Below, piece after piece: positions 9,466-18,671 of a DNA stretch of 64,000 nt (positions are counted from its first letter, which is position 1; each line of letters begins with the position of its first letter). Below the pieces are notes generated by a model. It was given only the letters and a program-made list of their open reading frames with translations. It ran no database searches and was not told the origin of the DNA. The stretch lies in contig JAUYAK010000006.1 of assembly GCA_030693515.1 (NCBI GenBank), forward strand, positions 121,072 through 185,071, in the 5' to 3' direction. Source of the DNA: Opitutaceae bacterium (GTDB lineage Bacteria; Verrucomicrobiota; Verrucomicrobiia; Opitutales; Opitutaceae). Both the position numbers and the translations under genes were made by a program.

Positions 9466-10182
9466 ATGAAAACATACCGTCTGATCGTTGCGTCCCTCGT
9501 GACGCTGCTCGCCGCGTGCTGCCTGCCCGCCGCTGATTCGAAGCCCATCGCCCGGGTCATGACCCTCCTCGACGTCGATACCGAGGATGCCACCGGCTAT
9601 GCGGTCTGGCTCAAGGAATACAACGAGATCGCCAAAGCGAAAACCGGCACGGAAAATTTGCTGCGCGTTTTCCAGACCGTGTTCGACGGCCAAAACAGCG
9701 GTCACGTGCGCGTGTCGGTGAGCGCTTCCTCCGTGGCCGAGCTCATGAAGCTTACCAACTCCCTCGAAGGCGATCCCGCCATCGTGCAGAACCGGGAACA
9801 TCTCCGGGCCATCCGCAAGACCGGAGCGCGCGTTCTTTACCAGGCTCTGCGTTTCGATGGCCCCAGCGCCAAGGGGGCGAACAACTACAGTGCCCTCGTC
9901 GTCGTGGCCGACGAAGAGGCCTACCTAAAGGCGCTGGATGAACTGCGCGGGATCTTCGACGGCATCGGCCTCAAAGACGTGAAAATGGCCGCCTACCGGG
10001 TGATCGCCGGCCGCAACGACCACAGCCATCGGGTGGTGATCAGCACCGCTTCGTCTGATCGGTTGGCCGCATTTCTTGACGCCATGGCGACGAATTCACG
10101 GCTCGCCGACTGGCTCGCGCGCAGCGCCAAACTCCGCACGCTCGTGAGCACCAGCACAACGCGGGAAATCACCAAGTATTGA
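9466..10182 (+). CDS. Hypothetical secreted protein
   Basis: 238 aa with an N-terminal signal (MKTYRLIVASLVTLLAACCLPAADS). LLAAC could be read as a lipobox, so it may be a lipoprotein. The mature part contains two similar alpha/beta segments (residues about 27-115 and 135-225), each with a Val/Ile-rich strand, a helix and a SVSASSVAEL- or STASSDRLAAF-like turn. This suggests a duplicated ferredoxin-like (dimeric alpha/beta-barrel) fold. I do not recognise the family. It is flanked by a divergent cytochrome-c gene and a convergent TonB receptor, with no operon partner. Confidence 0.7.
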   Translation: MKTYRLIVASLVTLLAACCLPAADSKPIARVMTLLDVDTEDATGYAVWLKEYNEIAKAKTGTENLLRVFQTVFDGQNSGHVRVSVSASSVAELMKLTNSLEGDPAIVQNREHLRAIRKTGARVLYQALRFDGPSAKGANNYSALVVVADEEAYLKALDELRGIFDGIGLKDVKMAAYRVIAGRNDHSHRVVISTASSDRLAAFLDAMATNSRLADWLARSAKLRTLVSTSTTREITKY

Positions 10183-10210
10183 TCGACGCCGAGGCCCGGC
10201 GGGCGGTCCT

Positions 10211-12265
10211 TTAAAATTCCCAATTCAAGCCCAGGCTCGGGAGCAGCGGAAGCTGTTCCCGGGCCTTTTTCACCTCCGTCACCTGCGCGCCGACCACCGT
10301 CACGCGGTGATCGTAGCCGAGGAAATTTTTCCGATCGTAGGCGTTGAACACATCGACAAATACACGCAGATCGCTGCGGCCGATCGTGATGCGGCGCGTG
10401 GCGCGCAGGTCGAGCCGGTGGTAATCAGGCAGGCGCAGGCCATAGATCGGGCCGTTGGTGGAGACGAGTAGGCGGCGGCCGTTGTTCAGTGGCGCGAGCG
10501 AGTAAACCACATCGGTGGTCGGCCACCCGGAGTGGAAGTGCCACGCCGCACTGAATTCCCAGCGCGCATTGGGCGCGTAGATCGTATCGGCGTAGAAGGC
10601 GTGGCGTTGATCGCGTTGGCGTGGCACCCAGCGGCCGGCAACACGTTCCTCGGTCTGCGCCAGCGTGTAGCTCACGTGCCAGCGCAGATCCGTGCGGCCG
10701 CGGCTGGCGAGCAGCAGCTCGACGCCGCGCGCGCGGCTGCCGTTGGGGGCGAGGCGCACCCGATCGGTCTGCGCCTCGGGGAAGAGGTCGTAGGCATTGT
10801 CGAGATTCTCCCAGCGCGGGCGCACGCGCGTGCCGGTGCGCTCGTAGGCCTCGGCGCGCAGCGACGCCCCTCGCCCGAGCGGGTGCTCGAAGCTGAGCAC
10901 GCGCTGCTCCGCCCGCTCCGCGCGGCTAAACGTGCGCTCGCCGTCGGCCACGCTCAATTCGTGCAGGCCCTGCGCCTGCGTGTAGCCGCCCCACGCGGCG
11001 CGCAGCGTGCCGCGCCCGAGCGCGAGCGCGGCGTTGAGCCGCGGCGACCACTCGCGATCACGCGTGTAGTCGTGCCGATCGAAGCGCACGCCGGGCTGCA
11101 CGACGAGCGCCGGTAGTGGCTGGAATTTCGCGTCGATAAACGCCCCCATCGCCGTGCCGCCGGGGCGCAGGCGGGCGTTTTCCGTCTCCGTCGCGACCGT
11201 CTGCACGCCGTTCACAACGGCCGTGCGCTGCTGCCGGAGCGCGTAGTCGTAGCGGGCGTCGCCATCGCGGGCTTCGACTCCGCCGCGCAGAATCGCGACA
11301 TCCGAGACCTGTGCTGTCCACTCCTGCCGCATGGCGAACTGCGCCAGGCTGCGGTGGTCGGACAGCGAAAAGGGAAACCCGTCGAGGCGTCCGCCGCCAT
11401 CGCGACGCCAGTGCAGCTGCGCCCATGAGGCGACCGTCTCGCTGCGCACGCCGCCGTCCCAATCCGCAAGCCACCGGCCCCACACCGTGTCGCTGTCATA
11501 GGAGCTGGTGAGCGTGGGGCTGTTGCTGTTGCGCTTGTAGCGGAGCCCGTCGCCGGCGCGCAGGGCGTGGAGCGAGACCGTGTGCCGCGGGGTGAGGTCA
11601 TACTCCACCTTACCCATGAGATCGTAATAGCGCGGGGAGACTTCGTCGTCGCGGCCTGCGAACTTCAGCGCCACGTCGGGATAGCCGCGCCGGGCGGAGA
11701 CGAGCCAGCGACCGCGCCGGCCATCGAAGAGCCCTTGGTTCATGGCGCCGAGACCGGTCAGGCTGAGGTTAAGTGCCGTGCGTGCCTGCGCGGTGGTCTT
11801 CGTTTCCATCGTCAGCACGCCCGCCAGCCGATCGCCGAACTCCGCGGAAAATCCGCCCGTGGACAAATCGAGCCGCCGAATCGTCGCCGGGTCCACGATG
11901 GAGAGCGCGCCGCCCACATCTTTCAGATGAAACGGCTCGATCAGATCGACGCCGTCGAGCCGGGCGAGGAGCTGGCCGTGCGGCGCGCCGCGCACCCAGA
12001 AGCGCGCCGAGATGTCGTCGCTCGCGAGTCCGGGCAGCCGCGCGATGGAGCGAAACAGATCGTCGCCCACCTGCGGGAGCACCTCGAGCTCAGCCGCGGT
12101 GAGCGAGGCGGCGGCCGGCGTGGCGGTGTCCGTCACGCCGAAGCGGCTGGGCGTCACGACGACCTCGGCGAGCCGCGTCGGCGGCGGGAGCGGGGGCGTG
12201 ACCTGGGCGTGCAGCGGCAGACTGACGAGGAGAACCCACAGGACCAAAGGAAGCCGGGAAAGCAT
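10211..12265 (-). CDS. TonB-dependent receptor (short form)
   Basis: 684 aa. A signal peptide (MLSRLPLVLWVLLVSLPLHAQ) is followed by a TonB-box-like segment (LAEVVVTPSRFGV). The plug domain (about 45-150) contains DDLFRSIARLPGLASDD and RFWVRGAPHGQLLARLDG, and the barrel ends in LLPSLGLNWEF. At about 680 residues it is close to classical siderophore/vitamin receptors and much shorter than the receptors at 4271, 12382 and 57646; it lacks the regulatory-like N-terminal domain. The ligand is unknown. It ends 29 bp from the convergent hypothetical gene. Its start is about 60 bp from the terminator of the upstream receptor on the same strand, so the two are separate units. Confidence 0.9.
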   Translation of the reverse strand: MLSRLPLVLWVLLVSLPLHAQVTPPLPPPTRLAEVVVTPSRFGVTDTATPAAASLTAAELEVLPQVGDDLFRSIARLPGLASDDISARFWVRGAPHGQLLARLDGVDLIEPFHLKDVGGALSIVDPATIRRLDLSTGGFSAEFGDRLAGVLTMETKTTAQARTALNLSLTGLGAMNQGLFDGRRGRWLVSARRGYPDVALKFAGRDDEVSPRYYDLMGKVEYDLTPRHTVSLHALRAGDGLRYKRNSNSPTLTSSYDSDTVWGRWLADWDGGVRSETVASWAQLHWRRDGGGRLDGFPFSLSDHRSLAQFAMRQEWTAQVSDVAILRGGVEARDGDARYDYALRQQRTAVVNGVQTVATETENARLRPGGTAMGAFIDAKFQPLPALVVQPGVRFDRHDYTRDREWSPRLNAALALGRGTLRAAWGGYTQAQGLHELSVADGERTFSRAERAEQRVLSFEHPLGRGASLRAEAYERTGTRVRPRWENLDNAYDLFPEAQTDRVRLAPNGSRARGVELLLASRGRTDLRWHVSYTLAQTEERVAGRWVPRQRDQRHAFYADTIYAPNARWEFSAAWHFHSGWPTTDVVYSLAPLNNGRRLLVSTNGPIYGLRLPDYHRLDLRATRRITIGRSDLRVFVDVFNAYDRKNFLGYDHRVTVVGAQVTEVKKAREQLPLLPSLGLNWEF

Positions 12266-12323
12266 CCCGCAGAGACAAAGGGCGGCCGCATCGTGTGCAA
12301 CGGCGTTGCGCCCGGTGCCCGAT

Positions 12324-12353
12324 AAAAAAGGGCGGGCCTCGCGGCCCGCCCTT
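12324..12353 (-). terminator. Rho-independent terminator of the TonB receptor gene at 12382-15420
   Basis: A perfect 11-bp stem (12328-12338 paired with 12343-12353, AAGGGCGGGCC / GGCCCGCCCTT) with a 4-base loop. On the minus strand it is followed by a run of six T (12324-12329, partly in the stem). It sits 29 bp beyond the stop of the receptor. Confidence 0.9.
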
Positions 12354-12381
12354 GTGGAATGATCGGTGGTCGCTGCGACGA

Positions 12382-15300
12382 CTAGAACTGGCCGCTCACG
12401 CCGAACTTCAGCGTCTGCGAGGCGATGAGCGACTGGCGCGGGCGCGAGGGCGTGTAGGTGTAGATGCTCGTGCCCTCCTCGCCGATGTTGGTGACGTAGA
12501 GGAAGGCGGTGGCGTTGGGCCGCACGCGGTAGGTCACGCTCGCGTTCATGCGGGTGATCTTGTTGCGGTAGATGTTACCGCTGCCCGGTGAAGTCAGGCT
12601 GTAGCCGACCGGGTAGCGGCCGGTCTGGTTCACGTCAAACGAGGCGCCGAACTTGTGGTAGCTGTATTGGAGGCCGAGGTTGGCCGCGCGCGGCACGAAG
12701 CCGGGCACCTGGCCGTTCTTCAGATCGACGGTGCCGGCAAAGCGTCCGTAAGTCTGGAGGTAGGTGTAGTTGCCGCGCACCGTGAGACCCTTGAAGGCAC
12801 CGGGCAGGAAGGTCAGCCGCTGGCGGAAATCGAACTCGAGGCCGCGGAGGTTGGCGTTGCCCAGATTGCTCGCGCGCACGATTTCGTAGCCGACGTAGTT
12901 GCCCTCGAAACCATTGTCCGGGCCGTCCGCTATGACCTCGCCGGAGCGGGAGGCGGAGCCGATGTAGTCCTTGATGGTTTTGCGGTAGCCGCTGAGGGAA
13001 ACCATGCTCGAGTTGCCGAAGTAGTATTCGAGCTTCACGTCGTAGTTTTTCGCGAGCTGGGGCTGGAGGTCAGGGTTGCCCATTGTGACGGTGCGCGCGG
13101 TGTCGTTCGGTGTCGCGCCGGCGATCAACTGTGCGAGGAAGGGTCGGCCGTAGCTCGTCGAATAACTGCCGCGGACCTTGAAGTTCGCGGTGACATCGTA
13201 GCTCGCATGCACGCTCGGGAAATAGCGGTTGTAGTCGCCGTCGCGCGTGACCGCGATGGTGTCGCGCGCCGCCCGCTTGAAATGATCCGGCTCGACCGCG
13301 ATGGGCGTGCGGGTGGAACGGAAAGCGAACGTGAACGTGTCGGTGCTGACCCATTCGCCGCGGACGCCGCCGAGCACGGTGAGGCGGCCGAGCTTGGTCT
13401 GGCCTTGGATGTAGGCGGCATCGACGCCCTCCTCGAGGATGCGGCGATTGGTGTATTGGGAAGTCGCGGTGAAATTCACGTCCGGATACCACTGCGCCGC
13501 GTTGCCGAGCTGGGTGCTGACGACGGTGGGATCGAACAGCGGCAGGCGGCGGCCGCCGTGCTCGCGCTCGAACTCAGTGAGTTCAATCAGCGGCGTGCCG
13601 GTGAGCGTCGTGCCGACGACGCCATACCAGCGCTGGCTGTAGGGCTGGCGGTTGTTGACGCGGCGGTTGATGGTATCGAGTCCGCCCTTGAAGGTGATCG
13701 GGATCGCGGTGGCGAGGGTGTAGCTCGCGCTGACGGTGGCGGTGACCTCGTTGGTGTCGGTGATGGTGTCGCGCTTGTTGAAGATCACCGAGGTCGTGGG
13801 CACGGGTTGCGTGGTGGTGTTGGCCGCGCCGGTCTGGAACGAGGCGTAGCTCGCGGGATTGTAAACATCAGGTCCGGTCGTCTGGGTGAAGATTTGGCCG
13901 TAGCGCTTGGAGTTATCGAGGATGAAGCCGATCTGGCCGTCGGGCGTGCGGAGCTGGAGCGTGCCATTCTCGCGGTTGCGGCCGGCGCCGGAGTTCCAGT
14001 GCGTGTTGGACCAGCGGTAGGCGTGGTCCACTTTGAGCCGGCCCCAGTTGTGCTCGAACACGAGCGTGCCCGTGGGGTTTTTGCTCGTGAAGGAGTAGCG
14101 CTGCGGGTTGAGGAACATCGAGGAGTTGCCCGCAGCGCGGATCTCGGTGCGGTTGGCCGTGTAGCCCGGCATGATTGCGCCAGTCGAGTTGGCGACGTTC
14201 GGGTTGAAGACCGTGAGGGCGGTCGTCACGCGGGGCTGCACATCGGTGTAATTGAAGAACGGCTCCGAGCCGGCGTTGTAGAGGAAGCGCAGCGAGACTT
14301 GGGTCGAGCGCGACAGGCGGTAATCCACGCGGCCGTTGAAAGCGGAGATGAAGCGGTTGTTGTAGCCGCTCTTCCGGACGTAGTTGTTGAAGTAGGCCGC
14401 GTCGTTGACCGTGTTCTCATACAGCATCAGGTCGGAATCGAACGGGCTGAGGACCTCCTGGTAGGAGGCGCTCAATGAGACCGCGAGGTTCTTGTGGCCG
14501 CCGCGCACATCGAAGACCTCGGTGTAGGTCCCGCTCACATCGGGGCGGATGGGGCGCTTGGAGGTGACGTCGTTCACGTTGGACCAGGAGGGGAAGTAGC
14601 GGGCGCTGACCGAATAGGAGATGCGGCGGCGCTCGGCCATCGCGAGTGGCGAGCGGGTTTTCAGGTTGAGCTGGCCGCCGAGCGAATCGGCGCGCTTGTC
14701 GGGCGTCTGGCCGGCGATGATCTCGATCTGCTCATACATGGAGCCGGAAAACGAGTGCAGCGTGGCCGTGCGGCCGTCGCCACCGACACCCGTGGAGGAC
14801 ATGCCGTCGACATTGAGGCGCGTGTAGTTGAACGGCTGGCCGCGGATAGAGACGTTCATGATCAGGTCGTCCTCATCGGTCTGCCAGCCGGTGATGCCGG
14901 GCAGACGGGAAACGAGTTCGCCGATGTTCTGCGTCGGCAGGATGCCCCATTCGTCGAGCGCGGTCACGTTCTTGAGATTGATCGCGTTGCGCTGCTCGGT
15001 GATGGCCAGGGCCTGGCCTTCCTTGATGGTGGCGACGGTGAAGGCCTCCATCATGATCGCGTTGGCGGCCTTGAGTTCTAGCTCGGTGCGCTGGGTCTCG
15101 CCGGCACGCACAGTCACGCTGCGCCGCTGATCCTCGAAGCCCGTGTAGCTGATGACGAGTTCAACTGTGCCGGCGGGGACGTTCGTGATGAGGAAGGAAC
15201 CGGCGTTGTCGGTGAACTCGGAACGGTTGAGCGCCGGGATGGACACGACGGCGCCTTGCAGGGCGTTGCGGGTGCTGGCGCTGGTGACCGAGCCGGTGAC

Positions 15301-15420
15301 GGCGCCGGCGCCTTGGGCGAAGGCCAGCGCGCCGGTCGCGAGGGCGAGGAGGAGGCTCGTTGCGACGCGCAACAGCCGGTGAAGCGAGGCGGAGCCTCGG
15401 AGGGATCGGGTGCAGTTCAT
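12382..15420 (-). CDS. TonB-dependent receptor with carboxypeptidase-regulatory-like domain
   Basis: 1012 aa from the ATG at 15420. The frame stays open a little further upstream, but this start gives the signal peptide (MNCTRSLRGSASLHRLLRVA, cut near LAFAQG). The order is a carboxypeptidase-regulatory-like domain (about 40-120; GSVTSASTRNALQGAVVSI), a plug with RLPGITGWQTDEDDLIMNVS and SIRGQPFNYTRLNVDGM, then a large barrel ending SLIASQTLKFGVSGQF. Opitutaceae encode many such receptors for polysaccharide fragments or metal chelates. No SusD-like lipoprotein is adjacent, so the ligand cannot be assigned. A strong intrinsic terminator follows. Upstream (15421-15540) lies a non-coding stretch ending at the L,D-transpeptidase stop. 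Confidence 0.92.
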   Translation of the reverse strand: MNCTRSLRGSASLHRLLRVATSLLLALATGALAFAQGAGAVTGSVTSASTRNALQGAVVSIPALNRSEFTDNAGSFLITNVPAGTVELVISYTGFEDQRRSVTVRAGETQRTELELKAANAIMMEAFTVATIKEGQALAITEQRNAINLKNVTALDEWGILPTQNIGELVSRLPGITGWQTDEDDLIMNVSIRGQPFNYTRLNVDGMSSTGVGGDGRTATLHSFSGSMYEQIEIIAGQTPDKRADSLGGQLNLKTRSPLAMAERRRISYSVSARYFPSWSNVNDVTSKRPIRPDVSGTYTEVFDVRGGHKNLAVSLSASYQEVLSPFDSDLMLYENTVNDAAYFNNYVRKSGYNNRFISAFNGRVDYRLSRSTQVSLRFLYNAGSEPFFNYTDVQPRVTTALTVFNPNVANSTGAIMPGYTANRTEIRAAGNSSMFLNPQRYSFTSKNPTGTLVFEHNWGRLKVDHAYRWSNTHWNSGAGRNRENGTLQLRTPDGQIGFILDNSKRYGQIFTQTTGPDVYNPASYASFQTGAANTTTQPVPTTSVIFNKRDTITDTNEVTATVSASYTLATAIPITFKGGLDTINRRVNNRQPYSQRWYGVVGTTLTGTPLIELTEFEREHGGRRLPLFDPTVVSTQLGNAAQWYPDVNFTATSQYTNRRILEEGVDAAYIQGQTKLGRLTVLGGVRGEWVSTDTFTFAFRSTRTPIAVEPDHFKRAARDTIAVTRDGDYNRYFPSVHASYDVTANFKVRGSYSTSYGRPFLAQLIAGATPNDTARTVTMGNPDLQPQLAKNYDVKLEYYFGNSSMVSLSGYRKTIKDYIGSASRSGEVIADGPDNGFEGNYVGYEIVRASNLGNANLRGLEFDFRQRLTFLPGAFKGLTVRGNYTYLQTYGRFAGTVDLKNGQVPGFVPRAANLGLQYSYHKFGASFDVNQTGRYPVGYSLTSPGSGNIYRNKITRMNASVTYRVRPNATAFLYVTNIGEEGTSIYTYTPSRPRQSLIASQTLKFGVSGQF

Positions 15421-15540
15421 GGTTTGGTCTGGGTTTGGATCCGGCGGGGGTCGTCGGTGCAGGGCCACGGTCGGTGGTGGGCAAAAAAAACGCGTCCACC
15501 CCGCTAAGTCCACGCCGAATTAACCGGGCCAAGTGGCCCC

Positions 15541-16476
15541 CTACGGCTCCACCCGCACCGCCAGGCCGACGCGCACGAGTTCGAGCAACGCGAGCGCGTC
15601 CCAGTTGGCGAGGCGGAAGCAGCCGTGCGATTCCGTGCGGCCCACCTTCTCCGGATCCGGCGTGCCGTGGATGCCGTAGCCCGGGAGGTTGAGCCCGATC
15701 CACGCGCGACCGACCGGGTTGTTCGGCCCTGGCGGAAGGATAAGCCGCCGGCCGAGCGCCTGGCCCTCCTCGGACTCGGGAAACACCGCGGGATCGAAGG
15801 TGTAGTTGGGCTCGCGCACGACCACGATCACCTGCAGCTCGCCGCTCGGACGTTTCTCGACCTTGCGCGCGATGCTCACCGGACTGTGCAGCAGCACGCG
15901 ACCATCGGCATCGGTCGCCTCCAGTTCGCGCGCCTCCAGCCGGATCACAATCTGCGCCGCGCGGCCCGCAAACGCGATCGGCCCGACGGCGGGCACGGTC
16001 ACGCTCGCGCCGGGCTCGAGTGCCTCCCAGTCCGTGCCGGGATTGAGCCGGCGGAGGAAATTCACCCCTGCGCGGTGCCGCTCCGCGAGGCGCTCAAGGA
16101 GTGTGGCGTGTGCGAGTTCGGGAGCCTGAGATTTTTCCAGCCACGTCGCGGGCAATGGTCGCAATCCAGTGAAATCCTCGGCCGTGACCATGTGAACTTT
16201 CAGCGCCGGCGCCGTGAGCCGCAGGTGTTCCCGCGTGGCGGCATCGAGCGCACCGGCCTCGCCCAGTCCCTCGGCCCGTTGAAACGCCCGCAGCGTCGCC
16301 GCGGTCTGACCGCCGGCCACGCCATCGATCGGGCCGCAGGAAAATCCCCGCCGGTGCAGTTCCACCTGCGCCTCGAGCACGGTCGAGACCGCCCGCGGCT
16401 CCCACGCCACCGGCTCCTGCGCAGCTACCGCCACGGCGCAGAGCAGTGCGACGACACTTTGTCTCGTTGGAAACAC
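15541..16476 (-). CDS. L,D-transpeptidase (YkuD family) with peptidoglycan-binding domain
   Basis: About 311 aa from a GTG at 16476, chosen because it gives a normal signal peptide (FPTRQSVVALLCAVAVAAQE). An upstream ATG at 16536 and further extensions are possible but would overlap the divergent lyase gene. A peptidoglycan-binding-1 domain (about 25-95: LEAQVELHRRGFSCGPIDG) precedes a linker and the YkuD catalytic domain. The catalytic signature is near the C-terminus (HGTPDPEKVGR, then ESHGCFRLANWDA), with the Cys of SHGC as the nucleophile. The enzyme makes 3-3 cross-links in peptidoglycan or attaches proteins to it in the periplasm. The gene stands alone. Confidence 0.88.
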   Translation of the reverse strand: MFPTRQSVVALLCAVAVAAQEPVAWEPRAVSTVLEAQVELHRRGFSCGPIDGVAGGQTAATLRAFQRAEGLGEAGALDAATREHLRLTAPALKVHMVTAEDFTGLRPLPATWLEKSQAPELAHATLLERLAERHRAGVNFLRRLNPGTDWEALEPGASVTVPAVGPIAFAGRAAQIVIRLEARELEATDADGRVLLHSPVSIARKVEKRPSGELQVIVVVREPNYTFDPAVFPESEEGQALGRRLILPPGPNNPVGRAWIGLNLPGYGIHGTPDPEKVGRTESHGCFRLANWDALALLELVRVGLAVRVEP

Positions 16477-16588
16477 GGAGCCAGCCGTAGCCGTTTCGCC
16501 GGTGCTTGGGAAGCCCGCGCACGCGGCCCCAAACATGCCTCGACCTCGCTCCGCCTGCCCCCCACGCTGCGCCGTTTTCTTCCCACCC

Positions 16589-17986
16589 GTGATCTCCTCC
16601 GCGTTTCTGCGCCGCGTGCGCACGCTTGTTTTCCTCCCGCTGATCGCCGCCGGGGCGGCCGCCGCGAATCAGACGGTCGATTCCCTCGCGGCGCTCCAGG
16701 CCGCCATCAACACCGCCGCGCCTGGCGACACCATCACGGTGAAAAACGGCGCCTACACGACCGGCGCCTACATCGCTGTGCGCCGCGCCGGCACCGTGGA
16801 AAACCCGATCACCATCACCGCCGAGACGGTCGGCGGCGTGGAAATCAACGGCACGCACGGCTTCAATGTCAGCGGTGCCGCCGCGCACCTCGTGATCGCG
16901 GGCTTCCGCTTCGTGCACTCCGGCGGCCGCTGCATCATCGCCGCCGGCACAAGCAACGTCCGCTTCACCCGCAACGTGTTTCAATGCACGGGCGGCGGGG
17001 CCTATCTCAGCGTCTCGGGCGACGACGCGCAGATCGATCACAACGAGTTTGCGGACAAGCGGACGACCGGGCCGATGCTCGCGCTCGCCGGCACGGGCAC
17101 CCAGGTCGCGCGCCGCGCCTGGATTCATCGGAACCATTTTCGCGACTTCGCCCCCACGCAGGGCGCGAGCACCACCGAGGCGCTGCGCTTCGGGCTGAGC
17201 AATCTCGCCCGCTCCATCGGCGCCGGCATCGTGGAGCACAACCTCTTCGAGCGCTGCAACGGCGGGACCGAGTTCATCTCGAACAAATCCTCCGGCAATA
17301 TCTACCGCTACAACACCATGCTCGACAGCCCCGCCGCGCACTTCGGGCTGCGCCACGGCAACGACTGCCTGGTCTACGGCAACACCCTGCGCCGCACGGA
17401 GGGCCTCTCGATCTTCGGCGATCGGCATCGGGTTCACAGCAACCGCTTCGAAAAAAATTTCATCGGGGTGAATCTCGGAAATGGTTCCAGTGATCAACCC
17501 GACGGCGGCTCGACCTCGGGCCAGGACCGGCCCGACGACTGTGTGATCGTGTTCAACACCTTCATCGAAAACCGCACCCACTATCAGATGAGCCGCCGCA
17601 ACCCGCCGGCGTTCGGCGCGAACAACGCTACGTTTGCCAACAACCTCATCGTGGGCGGCGGCACGGCCGCGCGTATCGACGGCCCCAACGGCGGCGCCGT
17701 GTGGGCCGGCAACGTGATTTGGCAGACGGGCGGTGCAGGCAGCCTGCCGGCCGGTAGCTATGTCTCTGCCGATCCGCGGCTCGAGGAGGACGCCGCGGGC
17801 CTCCTGCGCCCGCAGGGCGGCAGCCCTGTGATCGACGCGGCCAAGGGGGACTACCCGACAATCACGGTCGATTTCGAAGGCCAGACGCGCGAGGGCGCCA
17901 AGGACATCGGCGCGGACGAAGTCAGCGCCGCGCCAATCGCTGCGCGCGTGCTCACGCCGGACGACGTGGGACCGAAATCGAAATGA
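16589..17986 (+). CDS. Secreted polysaccharide lyase, PL6-like (alginate lyase / chondroitinase B type)
   Basis: About 465 aa from a GTG at 16589, preferred because it gives a compact signal peptide (SSAFLRRVRTLVFLPLIAAG, cut near AAANQT). ATGs at 16502 and 16538 in the same frame would add a Pro-rich leader overlapping the divergent gene. The mature protein starts QTVDSLAALQAAINTAAPGD and continues as a right-handed parallel beta-helix with repeating IHRN, VEHNLFERC and IYRYNTMLD rungs. The PL6 catalytic landmarks are present: NKSSGN (Lys, Brønsted base) and LRHGND (Arg, acid). PL6 enzymes cleave alginate or dermatan/chondroitin sulfate by beta-elimination. A CBM or second helix domain is lacking, and the C-terminus is a DUF1565-like pectate-lyase tail. 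Confidence 0.85.
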   Translation: MISSAFLRRVRTLVFLPLIAAGAAAANQTVDSLAALQAAINTAAPGDTITVKNGAYTTGAYIAVRRAGTVENPITITAETVGGVEINGTHGFNVSGAAAHLVIAGFRFVHSGGRCIIAAGTSNVRFTRNVFQCTGGGAYLSVSGDDAQIDHNEFADKRTTGPMLALAGTGTQVARRAWIHRNHFRDFAPTQGASTTEALRFGLSNLARSIGAGIVEHNLFERCNGGTEFISNKSSGNIYRYNTMLDSPAAHFGLRHGNDCLVYGNTLRRTEGLSIFGDRHRVHSNRFEKNFIGVNLGNGSSDQPDGGSTSGQDRPDDCVIVFNTFIENRTHYQMSRRNPPAFGANNATFANNLIVGGGTAARIDGPNGGAVWAGNVIWQTGGAGSLPAGSYVSADPRLEEDAAGLLRPQGGSPVIDAAKGDYPTITVDFEGQTREGAKDIGADEVSAAPIAARVLTPDDVGPKSK

Positions 17987-17995
17987 CCCGCGGGC

Positions 17996-18658
17996 CTACC
18001 GCGGCCGGCGGGTGTTGAGCTGCGCGATCAGGTCGGGCAGCGCGGAGCGCAGGGGCGAATCGGCGAGGAACGCGGCGGCGAGCTCGGCGCGTCCGCGGGC
18101 GCGCAGATGCGCGTAAACGTGCAGCTCGAACTGGACGCGCAACGCGTCGTGCGCCTCGTCGAGCCCAAGCGTGCGCAGCAAAAACATGAGCGCCTCGGCG
18201 GTGGAGAAGCGGCCGGCGTCGGCCTGGGCCCGGAGCCAGTAGCGGCTCTCGCCGGCCATCGGCAGCGCGACGAGCCGGCCCTCGGGCGCCAGCACGCGTG
18301 CCATCGCCGCGGCCTCGGTCCACGCACCGTCGAGCAGCACGGCTTGCACACCCGCCGGATCGACCCTGGCCGGCGGCGGAGCGCCGCGCGGATGGAGAAT
18401 CCAGAGTTCGCGCCCCGGCAGGCGCCAGGCGGCGGGCGGCGTGGTGGTGACATTGCGCCACGGATGCAGCCGCGTGCCGGGCAGCACGCGCGCGATGAGG
18501 TTGCCCGTGCTGCTGGGCCGGTGCCGCTCGCGGTCGTGGATGACGATGTCGACCTGCAGCGGCGTCGTAATCACGGCCGCGCCGACGCAAACGCACCAGC
18601 GCGGCGGCAGCAGGCAGCGGCTGCAGCGCGGTTCGGTGCGGAGAGCGAGTCGGCGCAC
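17996..18658 (-). CDS. DTW-domain tRNA-uridine aminocarboxypropyltransferase
   Basis: 220 aa. The N-terminus carries the Cys cluster typical of the family (CSRCLLPPRWCVC). The named motif appears as LLDGAWTEAAAM, with Ala where DTW proteins usually have Thr. The chain also has the NLIARVLPGTRLHPW segment. Family members (TapT/TuaA in E. coli) transfer the aminocarboxypropyl group of SAM to uridine in tRNA, giving acp3U. The protein is cytoplasmic. It lies 13 bp downstream of the NIPSNAP gene on the same strand, but no functional link is obvious. It converges with the PL6 lyase, with a gap of only 9 bp. Confidence 0.82.
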   Translation of the reverse strand: MRRLALRTEPRCSRCLLPPRWCVCVGAAVITTPLQVDIVIHDRERHRPSSTGNLIARVLPGTRLHPWRNVTTTPPAAWRLPGRELWILHPRGAPPPARVDPAGVQAVLLDGAWTEAAAMARVLAPEGRLVALPMAGESRYWLRAQADAGRFSTAEALMFLLRTLGLDEAHDALRVQFELHVYAHLRARGRAELAAAFLADSPLRSALPDLIAQLNTRRPR

Positions 18659-18671
18659 GCGGGCGGCCCGC

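Noticed and set aside
12324..12353. GC-rich palindrome considered as another mobile repeat
   Set aside because: Single hairpin with a T-run right after a gene end; best explained as an intrinsic terminator.
12655..14478. Plus-strand frame of about 600 codons opposite the second large TonB receptor
   Set aside because: Shadow frame; the minus-strand receptor has signal peptide, plug and barrel end.
16502..16588. Longer N-terminus for the PL6 lyase from the ATG at 16502
   Set aside because: It would add a Pro/Arg-rich leader before the signal peptide and overlap the divergent transpeptidase gene; the GTG at 16589 is cleaner, though not proven.
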